Source: Rothia sp. (in: high G+C Gram-positive bacteria)
GTDB lineage: Bacteria; Actinomycetota; Actinomycetes; Actinomycetales; Micrococcaceae
Assembly: GCA_030529845.1 (NCBI GenBank)
Contig: JAUMWB010000002.1
Coordinates: 331,170-395,169, forward strand
Length of the DNA: 64,000 nt
Reading direction: 5' to 3'
Positions 34,664-43,481 of the stretch are shown piece by piece; the stretch's first letter is position 1; every line of letters begins with the position of its first letter. A program made the position numbers and the translations under genes. The notes beneath the pieces are model-generated. The model ran no database searches. It saw only the letters and a program-made list of their open reading frames with translations, and was not told the origin of the DNA.

Positions 34664-35470
34664 CTAGTAGCCCACGTCAGTGGAGCCGGGGGCGGCGTCC
34701 TGAATGAAGCGGGCGGCCAGCTTCTTCGACTCCAGGGCTAGGAGCTGCACGTCGGCTGCCACCAGAATAAAATCAGCACCGGCAGCCAGGTAGTCCTCAG
34801 CCTGCACCGGGTCAAAGGCGTTTACACCCACCTTCACCCCGGCGGCGCTAGCTACCTCAATCACCCGCTTCACAGCGTCCACCACCTGCGGGTGGTTCTG
34901 CTGGCCCAGCAACCCCATAGAGGCCGCCAAATCTGAGGGGCCAACAAAAACCCCAGCCAGGCCGTCCACCGCGCAAATCTCCTCAGCATTAGCCACAGCC
35001 GCCGCAGACTCAATCTGCACAAAAAGCGAAATATACTTCTCGGCCTCGGTCAGGTAGCCAGGCACCCCGCCCCAACGGGCTGAACGAGATAGGGCAGACC
35101 CCACCCCGCGCACCCCCGCCGGAGGATAACGAGTAACAGCGACCGCGTCCTGGGCCATCTGGGCAGTATCGACCATGGGAATGAGCAGGTTCTGGGCACC
35201 GGCGTCCAAGAACTGCTTAATAGCAACCACATCCAGGGAAGGCAGGCGCACCATGGTCTGCACCGGGTAGGCGGCCGTGACCTGCAGAAGCTGCTGCACA
35301 GTCTCCAGGCTGACAACCCCGTGCTCACCGTCAATGAGCAGCCAGTCCAGGCCGGAACCCGCGCAGATTTCAGCGGCCACCGGCGAACCCGAGCAAACCC
35401 ACATACCCACCGCCGGGCGGCCCAGGGTCTGTAGGTACTGGCCGAAAGGGGGCTCTAGACGAAGCGACAC
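34664..35470 (-). CDS. hpaI: HpaI/HpcH-family class II aldolase
   Basis: A 268-residue metal-dependent aldolase cleaving 2,4-dihydroxyhept-2-ene-1,7-dioate to pyruvate and succinate semialdehyde, the last step of the homoprotocatechuate route. Signature elements are LDWLLIDGEHG, MVRLPSLD (substrate Arg), FVQIESAAAVAN (metal Glu) and VFVGPSDLAASMG (metal Asp). The GTG at 35470 overlaps the hpaH 3' end by 16 bp; upstream residues in the same frame are not family-like. Last gene of the operon. Confidence 0.9.
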   Translation of the reverse strand: MSLRLEPPFGQYLQTLGRPAVGMWVCSGSPVAAEICAGSGLDWLLIDGEHGVVSLETVQQLLQVTAAYPVQTMVRLPSLDVVAIKQFLDAGAQNLLIPMVDTAQMAQDAVAVTRYPPAGVRGVGSALSRSARWGGVPGYLTEAEKYISLFVQIESAAAVANAEEICAVDGLAGVFVGPSDLAASMGLLGQQNHPQVVDAVKRVIEVASAAGVKVGVNAFDPVQAEDYLAAGADFILVAADVQLLALESKKLAARFIQDAAPGSTDVGY

Positions 35471-36240
35471 GTTACCGCCCCCAAGTCCCCGTAATCGGCG
35501 TGGACGGTATCGCCCGGGTGAACCCACATAGGCTTGGTGAAAGACCCAGCCAAAATAATCTCACCGGCCTTCAAAGAACCCCCGTGGGCAGCCAGCTTAT
35601 TGGCCAGCCAGGCAACACCGTTAGCCGGGTGGTTGAGGACGGCGGCAGCCACCCCGGTGTCTTCAATCTGCTCATTGCGGTAGAGCAGGGCTGAAACCCA
35701 GCGCAGGTCGATAGAGGCCGGGTCCACCGGATTGCCCCCGTAAACCATGGCGCCCAGGGCGGCGTTGTCACTGATGGTATCGACGATAGTGCGGCCCTCC
35801 ATCTCAATGCGGGAGCTGAGAATCTCTAGGGCCGGAACCACATATTCGGTAGCCCGCAGAACATCAAAGATGGTGGTATTCGGCCCGGTCAGGTCGTCCT
35901 TGAGCACGAAGGCCAGCTCAACCTCAATACGCACGTTAGAATACTGGGAATGCTCAATGACCGAGCCGTTTTCGTAGACCTGGTCGGCGAAGATTGCCCC
36001 GTAGTCGGGTTCGGTGATGCCGGTGGCCTCTTGCATGACCTTGGAGGTCAGACCGATTTTACGGCCGATCAGGCGGCGCCCAGCGGCCTCGCCCCGAGCC
36101 CGCCACATGTTTTGTACCGCGTAGGAGTCTTCGACGGTCATGTCGGGGTAGGTGGCGGTCAGGCGCGGAATCATGGTGCGTTTGGCCTCGGCCTCGGCCA
36201 GGTCATCGGCAATTTTGGTGAGCTGTTCTTCAGTGAGCAT
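35455..36240 (-). CDS. hpaH: 2-oxo-hept-3-ene-1,7-dioate hydratase HpaH
   Basis: A 261-residue member of the FAH-like hydratase/decarboxylase group (MhpD/HpaH). Metal-ligand regions are [14 protein letters not shown] and [12 protein letters not shown], with [16 protein letters not shown] and the C-terminal [20 protein letters not shown] typical for HpaH. It hydrates 2-oxo-hept-3-ene-1,7-dioate to the aldolase substrate. Nine bases separate it from hpaD and it overlaps hpaI, so all three are translated from one message. Confidence 0.92.
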   Translation of the reverse strand: MLTEEQLTKIADDLAEAEAKRTMIPRLTATYPDMTVEDSYAVQNMWRARGEAAGRRLIGRKIGLTSKVMQEATGITEPDYGAIFADQVYENGSVIEHSQYSNVRIEVELAFVLKDDLTGPNTTIFDVLRATEYVVPALEILSSRIEMEGRTIVDTISDNAALGAMVYGGNPVDPASIDLRWVSALLYRNEQIEDTGVAAAVLNHPANGVAWLANKLAAHGGSLKAGEIILAGSFTKPMWVHPGDTVHADYGDLGAVTCRFV

Positions 36241-36249
36241 AGAAAACCC

Positions 36250-37356
36250 CTACAGCTGGTGGCCCAGCTTATATTCGCCCTTCTTCCAGTCGGGCATGTC
36301 TTCTTCGCCTGCGCGGGTGTAGGAGAAGCCGTCGGCGCCGATAGTTTGTTCCATTTCGGAGTCGTCGGTGCGCTCTACCAGGGGTACCAGGTTGCCGTCG
36401 AGGTCGAGGACGCGGGAGGCGTCGGTGTACCAGGAGGGGACAACGGGGGTACCCCACCAGTCGCGACGCTGGTTGTCGTGGACATCCCAGGTGACGCGGG
36501 GGTTGTCGGGGTCGCCGGTGTAGTAGTCCTGGGTGTAGATCTCGACGCGGTGGCCGTCGGGGTCGCGCAGGTAGAGGTAGTAGGCGTTGGAGACGCCGTG
36601 GCGGCCGGGGCCGCGTTCGATGTGGTCGGAGAGACGCAGGGCGCCGAGCTTGTCGCAGATGGCGATAATGTTGTGCTTTTCGTGGGTGGCGAAGGCAACG
36701 TGGTGCATGCGGGGGCCGTCGCCACCGGTCATGGCGGTGTCGTGGACGGTGGGCTTGCGGCGCATCCAGGCGGCATAGGAGGTGCCAGCTTCGTCCTGGA
36801 TGTCTTCGGTGACGCGGAAGCCTAGGTCTTCCATGTAGCCGATAGCCTTGGGGACGTCGGGGGTGACCTGGTTGAAGTGGTCAAGGCGGACGAGGGCGCC
36901 GGGGGTGTGAAGTTCGTAGCGCCAGGCCAGGCGTTCGACGTGCTCCACCTCGTAGAAGAATTCGTAGGGGAAGCCGAGAGGGTCGAGCACGCGCACGGAG
37001 TCGCCGAGGCCCTTGACGAAGCCGTCCTTCTTGCGGCGCACCTCGCAGCCGCGGGCGGTGTAGAACTTTTCTGCCTTATCGAGGTCTTCGGGGGTGCGGA
37101 CGCGGTAGGAGAAGGCGGCCACAGCGGGGGTGTCGCCCTTGCGCAGAATCAGGTTGTGGTGGATGAATTCTTCCAGGGAGCGCAGGTAGATGGTGTTGTC
37201 GTCTTCTTCAGTAACAACAAGGCCGAGCACGTCGACGTAGAAGTTGCGGGAGCGTTCGAGGTCGGTGACGACCAGTTCCATGGAGGCGCAGCGGACGATG
37301 TCGGGGGCGTTTTCGTCGGGGACGATGACGGGGTAGTCAACAAAGGTAGGTGACAT
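36250..37356 (-). CDS. hpaD: 3,4-dihydroxyphenylacetate 2,3-dioxygenase HpaD
   Basis: A 368-residue extradiol ring-cleavage dioxygenase of the vicinal-oxygen-chelate type, with the length of the Brevibacterium/Arthrobacter homoprotocatechuate enzymes. Iron ligands are in VRLDHFNQVTPD (His), RMHHVAFATH (His) and GHRVEIYTQDYY (Glu), and the C-terminal lid RRDWWGTPVVPSWY is characteristic of this group. ATG 37356 starts the conserved protein; the 89 codons upstream in frame are not family-like. Opens homoprotocatechuate at the 2,3 position. Confidence 0.94.
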   Translation of the reverse strand: MSPTFVDYPVIVPDENAPDIVRCASMELVVTDLERSRNFYVDVLGLVVTEEDDNTIYLRSLEEFIHHNLILRKGDTPAVAAFSYRVRTPEDLDKAEKFYTARGCEVRRKKDGFVKGLGDSVRVLDPLGFPYEFFYEVEHVERLAWRYELHTPGALVRLDHFNQVTPDVPKAIGYMEDLGFRVTEDIQDEAGTSYAAWMRRKPTVHDTAMTGGDGPRMHHVAFATHEKHNIIAICDKLGALRLSDHIERGPGRHGVSNAYYLYLRDPDGHRVEIYTQDYYTGDPDNPRVTWDVHDNQRRDWWGTPVVPSWYTDASRVLDLDGNLVPLVERTDDSEMEQTIGADGFSYTRAGEEDMPDWKKGEYKLGHQL

Positions 37357-37435
37357 GGGTTTTTGCTTTCTTGGGTGGGGCGGACGCCGGGAGGCTACGG
37401 TGCGCACCCGGCGGCCGCGGAGGTGGGGTGGGGTG

Positions 37436-38953
37436 TTAGTCGGCCTTGCCGAAGACGGGGTTGTGGACTTCGCCGAGGTTGATGTGGACGGCCTGCTGGT
37501 CGGTGTAGAAGTCGATGGAGCGGTAGCCGCCTTCGTGGCCCAGACCGGAGGCTTTGACTCCGCCGAAGGGGGTACGCAGGTCGCGGACGTTGTTGGAGTT
37601 GAGCCAGACCATGCCCGCCTCAACGGCCTGGGAGAAGTTGTGGGCGCGTTGCAGGTTGGAGGTCCAGATGTAGGCGGCCAGGCCGTACTTGGTGTTGTTG
37701 GCCAGCTCTAGGGCTTCTTCATCGGTGTCGAAGGGAGTGATGGCAACGATGGGGCCGAAGATTTCTTCCTGGAAGATGCGGGCGTCGGGGGCGACGTCGG
37801 CGAAGACGGTGGGGAGGACGAAGTTGCCTTCGGGGAAGTCGGCAGGGCGTTCGCCGCCTGCAACCAGACGGGCCTCAGTCTTGCCGATTTCTACATAGGA
37901 CATGACCTTGTCGTAGTGTTCAGGGTGGACCAGGGCCCCGACTTCGGTTGCGGGGTCTGAGGGCAAACCGACTTTGACGCGCTTGGCCTGGGCTGCGTAG
38001 CGTTCAACGAATTCGTCGTAGATGCTGCGCTGGACCAGGATGCGGGAGCCTGCGGTGCAGCGTTCGCCGTTGAGGGAGAAGACACCGAAGATGGTGGCGT
38101 TGATGGCGGTTTCGAGGTCGGCGTCTTCGAAGACGACGGCCGGGGACTTGCCGCCCAGTTCCATGGAGAGGCCCTTGAGGTAGGGGGCTGCGTTGGCGAA
38201 GATAATCTGGCCGGTTGTAGATTCGCCGGTGAAGGAGATGAGGGGGACGTCGGGGTGCTTGACCAGGGCGTCGCCTGCGGTTTCGCCGAAGCCGTTGACC
38301 AGGTTGAAGACACCAGCCGGTAGGCCTGCCTCTTCGAAGATTCCGGCCCAGAGGGAGGCCGAGAGGGGGGTGAATTCGGCGGGCTTAAGGACGACGGTGT
38401 TACCGGTAGCCAGGGCCGGGGCCAGCTTCCAGGATTCCAGCATGAAGGGGGTGTTCCAGGGGGTGATCAGGCCAGCGACGCCAATGGGCTTGCGGTTGAC
38501 GTAGTTAACCTGGCGGCCGGGGACCTTGAAGGCGTCGTCGGTCTGGGCGACGATGAGGTCGGCAAAGAAGCGGAAGTTTTCAGCGGCGCGGCGGGCCTGC
38601 CCCTTGGCCTGGGTGATGGGCAGGCCGGAGTCGAAGGATTCCATCTGGGCGAGGGCGTCCTCACGGGATTCGACGATGTCGGCAATCTTCATGAGCACGC
38701 GGGCGCGTTCACGGGGAAGCATGCGGGGCCAGGGGCCTTCGGTGAAGGCGGTGCGGGCGGCGGCGACGGCAGCCTCAATGTCTTCCTTCTTGCCCGAGGC
38801 AGCCTGGATGTAAGGCTGGTTGGTGACGGGGTCGAGCACGTCGAAGGTTTCGCCGTCGATGGAGTTGACGAACTGGCCATTGATATAGTGCTGGATACGC
38901 TCCGGGAGGCCGGCGGGCTGGGCGGGTGAGGGGGTGGTTTCAGTGGTGCTCAC
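37436..38953 (-). CDS. hpaE: 5-carboxymethyl-2-hydroxymuconate semialdehyde dehydrogenase HpaE
   Basis: A 505-residue NAD-dependent aldehyde dehydrogenase. It has LITPWNTPFMLESWK, FTGESTTGQ, MELGGKSPAVVFEDAD and nucleophile Cys299 in LNGERCTAGSR, and close to its end PFGGVKASGLGHEGG; these match the HpaE subgroup. GTG start with AAAGGAG upstream. It oxidises the HpaD product. The 79-bp gap to hpaD contains one copy of the dispersed octamer (37380-37387) in a GC-rich, possibly structured stretch. Confidence 0.93.
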   Translation of the reverse strand: MSTTETTPSPAQPAGLPERIQHYINGQFVNSIDGETFDVLDPVTNQPYIQAASGKKEDIEAAVAAARTAFTEGPWPRMLPRERARVLMKIADIVESREDALAQMESFDSGLPITQAKGQARRAAENFRFFADLIVAQTDDAFKVPGRQVNYVNRKPIGVAGLITPWNTPFMLESWKLAPALATGNTVVLKPAEFTPLSASLWAGIFEEAGLPAGVFNLVNGFGETAGDALVKHPDVPLISFTGESTTGQIIFANAAPYLKGLSMELGGKSPAVVFEDADLETAINATIFGVFSLNGERCTAGSRILVQRSIYDEFVERYAAQAKRVKVGLPSDPATEVGALVHPEHYDKVMSYVEIGKTEARLVAGGERPADFPEGNFVLPTVFADVAPDARIFQEEIFGPIVAITPFDTDEEALELANNTKYGLAAYIWTSNLQRAHNFSQAVEAGMVWLNSNNVRDLRTPFGGVKASGLGHEGGYRSIDFYTDQQAVHINLGEVHNPVFGKAD

Positions 38954-38999
38954 GGGTAACTCCTTTGTACGGTGTGAGGGGCGGACGCCGGTGGGCTGG

Positions 39000-39704
39000 T
39001 TATACCGGCTCGGGGATGGTGCTGAGGTAGCTGGTGAGGGTCGCTTGGCGATGTTCTCTCACGGCCTGTTCAACGGCCTGGGCTGACTCGCCACGGTCGA
39101 TGAGGTCAATGATTCGTTCGTGTTCTGCCACCGATTCGGCAGCTCGGCCGGGCACAAAAGAGAAGGTTGATTCGCGCAGGTTACCCAGGCGATCCCACTC
39201 GCTGCCAACAAGATCGACAAGGTGCTGGTTGGGGCAGCGGTGGGTGAGAATCTGGTGAAAGCGGTGGTTGAGGTCGGTGAAGGTTTTGGGGTCAAAATCT
39301 TCAAGGAGGGTAGCAAGCTGGTGGTTGTAGTCGCGGGCAGCGGCGATATCTTCGGCTGTGAGGTGGGGTAAGGACAGGGCGGTAGCTGCTCCTTCCAAAA
39401 TGCCAAGGGTTTGCATGCTCTCCACGTAGGCGGAGCTATCGACCATGGCGACCCTGGCACCTACGTTCCGTTCGAAGGTGACCAGGCCTTCTGCTTCAAG
39501 CTGGCGGATAGCCTCTCGCACAGGAACCACTGACATATCGAGTTCACGGCCGATAGAGGCCAGCACCAGGCGGTGGCCAGCTGCAAAATCGCCGTTCACG
39601 ATTTTTTCGCGGACCCAGGTGTAGGCTGTCTCTGCCTTGGATAAGCCCTTATCGTAGTCGAGGGCCACCGGTATGGGTTGTGCGGGGTAGAAGTCGATTT
39701 TCAC
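39000..39704 (-). CDS. GntR-family (FCD) regulator of the hpa operon
   Basis: A 234-residue FadR-subfamily regulator. The N-terminal winged helix-turn-helix has TAYTWVREKIVNGDFAAG and MSVVPVREAIRQLEAEGLV, and the C-terminal FCD domain holds metal-site residues in LNHRFHQILTH, AEHERIIDLI and EHRQAT. GTG start behind AGGAAC. It is embedded in the operon between hpaE and the FAH-RraA gene, so it is probably autoregulated. The likely operator is the TCGTATATSAT palindrome-like site at 41300-41311 and 41416-41427, of the ATnGTATACnAT type used by such proteins; a third copy lies at the permease promoter at 7.3 kb. Confidence 0.87.
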   Translation of the reverse strand: MKIDFYPAQPIPVALDYDKGLSKAETAYTWVREKIVNGDFAAGHRLVLASIGRELDMSVVPVREAIRQLEAEGLVTFERNVGARVAMVDSSAYVESMQTLGILEGAATALSLPHLTAEDIAAARDYNHQLATLLEDFDPKTFTDLNHRFHQILTHRCPNQHLVDLVGSEWDRLGNLRESTFSFVPGRAAESVAEHERIIDLIDRGESAQAVEQAVREHRQATLTSYLSTIPEPV

Positions 39705-39720
39705 AGTGGTTCCTAGCGGG

Positions 39721-41262
39721 TTAGGGCTGAGCGGGTGGGTTCTGAGCTAGCCAGGCTTTGTATTTTTCTTTCCAGCTACCGGTGGGTGGGAAGAGCCCAT
39801 CGACGGGGTGACCGGCTGCAACCTGCTCGGCGACCCAGGCGTCCTCCTGTTCTTTTTCGAAGGCGGCTTGGGCAACTTCGGCGGCGAGGGCCGGGGGGAT
39901 GACGATGGCGCCGTCGTCATCGCCAACGATGATATCGCCAGGCAGGACGGTGGCGTTTCCACAGGCCACAGCGACATCGACTTCCCAGGGCACGTGTTTA
40001 CGCCCCAGAACAGCGGGGTGGGGACCCTGGGTGAAGACGGGCAGGCCGATATCCTTGACGGCCGCGTAGTCCCGTACCCCACCGTCGGTAATGACGCCGG
40101 CTGCTCCCCGGTGCTTGGCGCGCAGGGCAAGAATGTCGCCCAGGGTGCCGGAGCCGGATTCTCCGCGGGCCTCGATGACGATGATCTCACCTTCGGCCAC
40201 TTCGTCGAAGCAGCGTTTTTGGGCATTGTAGCCCCCGCCGTGAGCCTTGAAGAGGTCTTCGCGGTTGGGCACAAAACGCAGGGTTTTGGCAGTGCCAACA
40301 ATTTTGGTGCCGGAAGCCTGGGGGTAAACTCCCTCAATCACAATGTTATTGAGGCCACGGGCGCGGAGCTGGGCTGAGAGCCCGGCGGTGGGTACTGCCT
40401 CTAGGAGGCGTCGCAGCTCGGGGGTGAGAGCGGACGCCGGTGCCTGGGTTTCTGCCTCAGCTAGTGGGGGTAGCCCGGCCGCCTCACGTGAGCCCCAGGC
40501 TTCTTCGGTCTGTTTTTCATCAACGGCAGGCAGGGTGCCAACAGTCTCCTTGAAGTCACCCCGACCTGAGATAACACGGGTCAGCAGGCGGCCAGAGGTG
40601 AGGTTCCCTGAAGCGGTAGGAGCATCGACTTCCACTTCAACAAGGTCACCGGGAACAATAACGGAGGACCCGGCCGGGGTGCCGGTCAGAATGACGTCAC
40701 CGGTCTCTAGAGCCATGTGCTGGGAGAGGTCAGCGACGAACTGGGAGAGGGGGAAGATCATATTGGCTGGGGCGGTGTCGTCCTGCTGCACCAGCTCACC
40801 ATTGACCCAGGTACGGATGCGAAGCTGGTCTTCTGAAACCGCACGGGCATCAATCAGGTGAGGGCCAAGAGGGGTGTAGCCGTCACGCCCCTTGGAGCGC
40901 AGATTGGAGCCCTTATCGGCGGGCCGGTAATCGTAAATCCCCAGGTCGTTAGCGGCGGTCACATAGGCTACATGATTCCAGGCTTCTTCGGGAGGAACGT
41001 GACGAGCGGGGGTACCAATGACCAGGGCAATTTCTCCTTCGAAGGCCAACAGCTCAGTACCCTCGGGGCGCTCCACGGCAGAACCGGAAGCGGCCAGGGA
41101 GCTGGTGGGCTTCAGGAAGTAAGAAGGCTGGGCAGGACGGCGACCGCGCTGGGCGGCGCGGGATTCGTAAGCTACGTGCACAGCAATAATCTTGCCGGGT
41201 GTCACGGGGACGGAAGCCGCGACCCCCTGGCTTTCGGAGTGGCTGGAAGGTGCGTTAGTCAT
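39721..41262 (-). CDS. FAH-RraA fusion protein, probable HpaG-equivalent
   Basis: A 513-residue fusion. Residues about 1-240 are a fumarylacetoacetate-hydrolase-like domain with metal ligands in AFEGEIALVIG and TAANDLGIYDY, and SKGRDGYTPLGP and ILTGTPAGSS motifs, as in HpaG. Residues about 285-490 are an RraA-like domain (HMG/CHA aldolase and oxaloacetate decarboxylase superfamily) with ITDGGVRDYAAVKDIG and GNATVLPGDIIVGDDDGAIVIP. A low-complexity linker joins them. In E. coli HpaG two FAH-type halves do decarboxylation and isomerisation; here the RraA half may replace one of them (inference). First gene of the leftward operon, ATG with GGAG upstream. Confidence 0.85.
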   Translation of the reverse strand: MTNAPSSHSESQGVAASVPVTPGKIIAVHVAYESRAAQRGRRPAQPSYFLKPTSSLAASGSAVERPEGTELLAFEGEIALVIGTPARHVPPEEAWNHVAYVTAANDLGIYDYRPADKGSNLRSKGRDGYTPLGPHLIDARAVSEDQLRIRTWVNGELVQQDDTAPANMIFPLSQFVADLSQHMALETGDVILTGTPAGSSVIVPGDLVEVEVDAPTASGNLTSGRLLTRVISGRGDFKETVGTLPAVDEKQTEEAWGSREAAGLPPLAEAETQAPASALTPELRRLLEAVPTAGLSAQLRARGLNNIVIEGVYPQASGTKIVGTAKTLRFVPNREDLFKAHGGGYNAQKRCFDEVAEGEIIVIEARGESGSGTLGDILALRAKHRGAAGVITDGGVRDYAAVKDIGLPVFTQGPHPAVLGRKHVPWEVDVAVACGNATVLPGDIIVGDDDGAIVIPPALAAEVAQAAFEKEQEDAWVAEQVAAGHPVDGLFPPTGSWKEKYKAWLAQNPPAQP

Positions 41263-41299
41263 GGAGTCTCCTCGTTGAGCTCTATCAACCTTGTCTGGA

Positions 41300-41311
41300 A
41301 TCGTATATCAT
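41300..41311. promoter_or_regulatory. GntR-type operator, hpa side
   Basis: ATCGTATATCAT, one copy of a motif shared with 41416-41427 and 7272-7282. It overlaps the likely -10 (gatata on the minus strand) of the leftward hpa operon, about 38 bp before its first ATG. Confidence 0.65.
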
Positions 41312-41397
41312 TTTCACACACTAGCAAGTAACTCACATCACAGCAAGGGGCTTTTACAAAAGCCCCACTTCACCTCATGGCAAGTTTTAGACAAGCC

Positions 41398-41427
41398 TTG
41401 CAAGCCTTGCTACACATCGTATATGAT
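41398..41427 (+). promoter_or_regulatory. Hydroxylase promoter with GntR-type operator
   Basis: TTGCAA (41398-41403), an 18-bp spacer and TATGAT (41422-41427) form a promoter. The operator ATCGTATATGAT at 41416-41427 covers its -10. One factor could thus control both divergent units. Confidence 0.65.
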
Positions 41428-41495
41428 TCAGAGCAAGTGTCACCCATCACATATTTGCTGGGGTGCAGCGCCGCACCCACTCCCTAAGGAGCACC

Positions 41496-43391
41496 ATGCA
41501 TTTCCACCACAACGGCTACATTTCCCGTGATCCCCGCCTCGAAGAAGCAGCTGGGCACGGCATCAACCGCCCTGACCAGCTCCCCGAGACCATGGACGTC
41601 CTCATCGTCGGTTCCGGACCCGCCGGCATGATCGCCGCCGCTCAGCTCTCCCAATTCCCCACCGTCAACACCCGAATCATTGAACGCCGGGCAGGGCGCC
41701 TAGAACTAGGCCAAGCAGACGGAATCCAGGCCCGCAGCGTCGAAACCTTCCAGGCCTTCCGCTTCGCCGAAGAAGTCATCCGCGAGGCTTACCACATCAC
41801 CGAAACCAGCTTCTGGAAGCCAGACCCTACCAACCCCGACCACATCATCCGAACCACCCGCACAGCCGATGACCCCCACAACATCAGCGAATTCCCCCAC
41901 CTGATCATCAACCAGGCTCGCATTCTCGACTACTTCGCCGATTTCGCCCGCAACTCCCCCGGCAAAATCACCCCCGACTACGGCATTGAATTCGTCGGCC
42001 TAGAAATTGAGGACGGGCAGGACCACCCCGTGAAAGTCACCGTCCGCCACACCACCGGCGAACGCTACGGCGAAGAACGCACCGTTCGCGCCAAGTACGT
42101 GATTGGTTGTGACGGAGCCCGCTCCGGCGTCCGCAAGGCCATCGGACGCACCCTCTCTGGCGATGCCGCCAACCACGCCTGGGGCGTCATGGACGTGGTC
42201 GTCAACACCGATTTCCCCGACTGGCGCATGAAGTGTGCCATCAACTCCGTCAAGGGCTCCATCCTGCATATCCCCCGCGAGGGCGGCCATCTGGCCCGCG
42301 TCTACGTCGATCTGGGCGAAGTGCCCCTTGACGACAACCACGCCGTGCGATCAACCCCCATCGAAGACATCATCGACCGAGCCAACGCCATCTACCACCC
42401 CTACTCCATCGACGTGAAACACGTCGCCTGGCACTCGGTCTACGAAGTGGGCCACCGCCTCACCGACCACTTCGACGACGTCGACACCTGTGACCGCGGC
42501 ACCCGCACCCCCCGCGTCTTCATCACCGGCGACGCCTGCCACACCCACTCAGCCAAAGCCGGGCAGGGCATGAACGTTTCCATGCAGGACGGCTTCAACA
42601 TCGCCTGGAAACTAGGCCACGTGCTCTCAGGACGCGCCCCCGAGACCCTGCTCGACACCTACTCCGGCGAACGCCAGGAAATCGCCAAAAACCTCATTGA
42701 CTTCGACAAAGAGTGGTCTACCCTCATGGCCACCAAGCCTGAAGACCTACCCAGCCCCGAATACCTGGAAGAGTTCTACGTCAAGACCGCCGAGTTCCCG
42801 GCCGGGTTCATGACCGAATACAAGCCCTCTCTTCTCACCGGCAGCACCGAGCACCAGCACCTGGCTGAAGGCTTTCCCGTGGGCAAGCGCTTCCGCTCCG
42901 CCCGCGTCAACCGCCGCGAGAACGCCTACCCCCGTCACCTGGGGCATGAGGCTATGGCCGACGGACGCTACCGCCTCTACGTTTTTGCGGACGCCGCCCA
43001 CCCCGCGTCCGCTGACTCTAAGGTGCGGGCCCTGAGCGATTTCTTGACCCAGGACGCCACCTCCCCCTTCGTGCGTTACCGGGCTGAAGGTGCTGACTTT
43101 GATGCCCTGATTGAGCCGGTGGTGGTTTACCAGCAGAACTACACCGACTTTGAGGTCACGGACGCACCGGCGGCCTTCCGGCCCCTGGTGGGCACCTATC
43201 AGCTTGAGTACTGGGAGAACATCTACTGCACCCTACCCGACGAGGACATCTTCGATGAACGTCAGCTCTCCCGCGACGGCGTGATTGTGGTGGTCCGCCC
43301 CGACCAATATGTAGGCGCAGTCCTGCCCCTGGCCGATCATGCGGCCCTAGCCGCCTACTTCGACGGGGTCCTTCTCAGCCCTGAAGCCTAA
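41496..43391 (+). CDS. FAD-dependent aromatic hydroxylase (3-hydroxybenzoate 4-monooxygenase-like)
   Basis: A 631-residue one-component flavoprotein hydroxylase of the phenol hydroxylase/MobA type. It has the dinucleotide motif VLIVGSGPAGMIAA (about residues 34-47), the GCDGARSGVRKAIG (DG) motif, the RVFITGDACHTHSAKAGQGM (GD) motif, and the C-terminal thioredoxin-like domain of the large subgroup. ATG 41496 lies behind AAGGA. It is divergent from the hpa operon and shares its operator, so its job is probably to make 3,4-dihydroxyphenylacetate from a monohydroxyphenylacetate. MobA hydroxylates para to an existing meta hydroxyl group, so 3-hydroxyphenylacetate is a reasonable guess. No two-component HpaBC is present. 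Confidence 0.87.
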   Translation: MHFHHNGYISRDPRLEEAAGHGINRPDQLPETMDVLIVGSGPAGMIAAAQLSQFPTVNTRIIERRAGRLELGQADGIQARSVETFQAFRFAEEVIREAYHITETSFWKPDPTNPDHIIRTTRTADDPHNISEFPHLIINQARILDYFADFARNSPGKITPDYGIEFVGLEIEDGQDHPVKVTVRHTTGERYGEERTVRAKYVIGCDGARSGVRKAIGRTLSGDAANHAWGVMDVVVNTDFPDWRMKCAINSVKGSILHIPREGGHLARVYVDLGEVPLDDNHAVRSTPIEDIIDRANAIYHPYSIDVKHVAWHSVYEVGHRLTDHFDDVDTCDRGTRTPRVFITGDACHTHSAKAGQGMNVSMQDGFNIAWKLGHVLSGRAPETLLDTYSGERQEIAKNLIDFDKEWSTLMATKPEDLPSPEYLEEFYVKTAEFPAGFMTEYKPSLLTGSTEHQHLAEGFPVGKRFRSARVNRRENAYPRHLGHEAMADGRYRLYVFADAAHPASADSKVRALSDFLTQDATSPFVRYRAEGADFDALIEPVVVYQQNYTDFEVTDAPAAFRPLVGTYQLEYWENIYCTLPDEDIFDERQLSRDGVIVVVRPDQYVGAVLPLADHAALAAYFDGVLLSPEA

Positions 43392-43420
43392 GGCGCTCAA
43401 GACTAGGAGTCTTAACAGTA

Positions 43421-43464
43421 AAAGGTCGGGGCGGGTACCGTCACTGGTACCCACCCCGACCTTT
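43421..43464. terminator. Strong bidirectional terminator
   Basis: A 19-bp stem with one mismatch (43421-43439 with 43446-43464), an A-run before and a T-run after, between the hydroxylase gene and the convergent membrane-protein gene. Confidence 0.85.
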
Positions 43465-43481
43465 CTGCCTTGACGGCAGGG

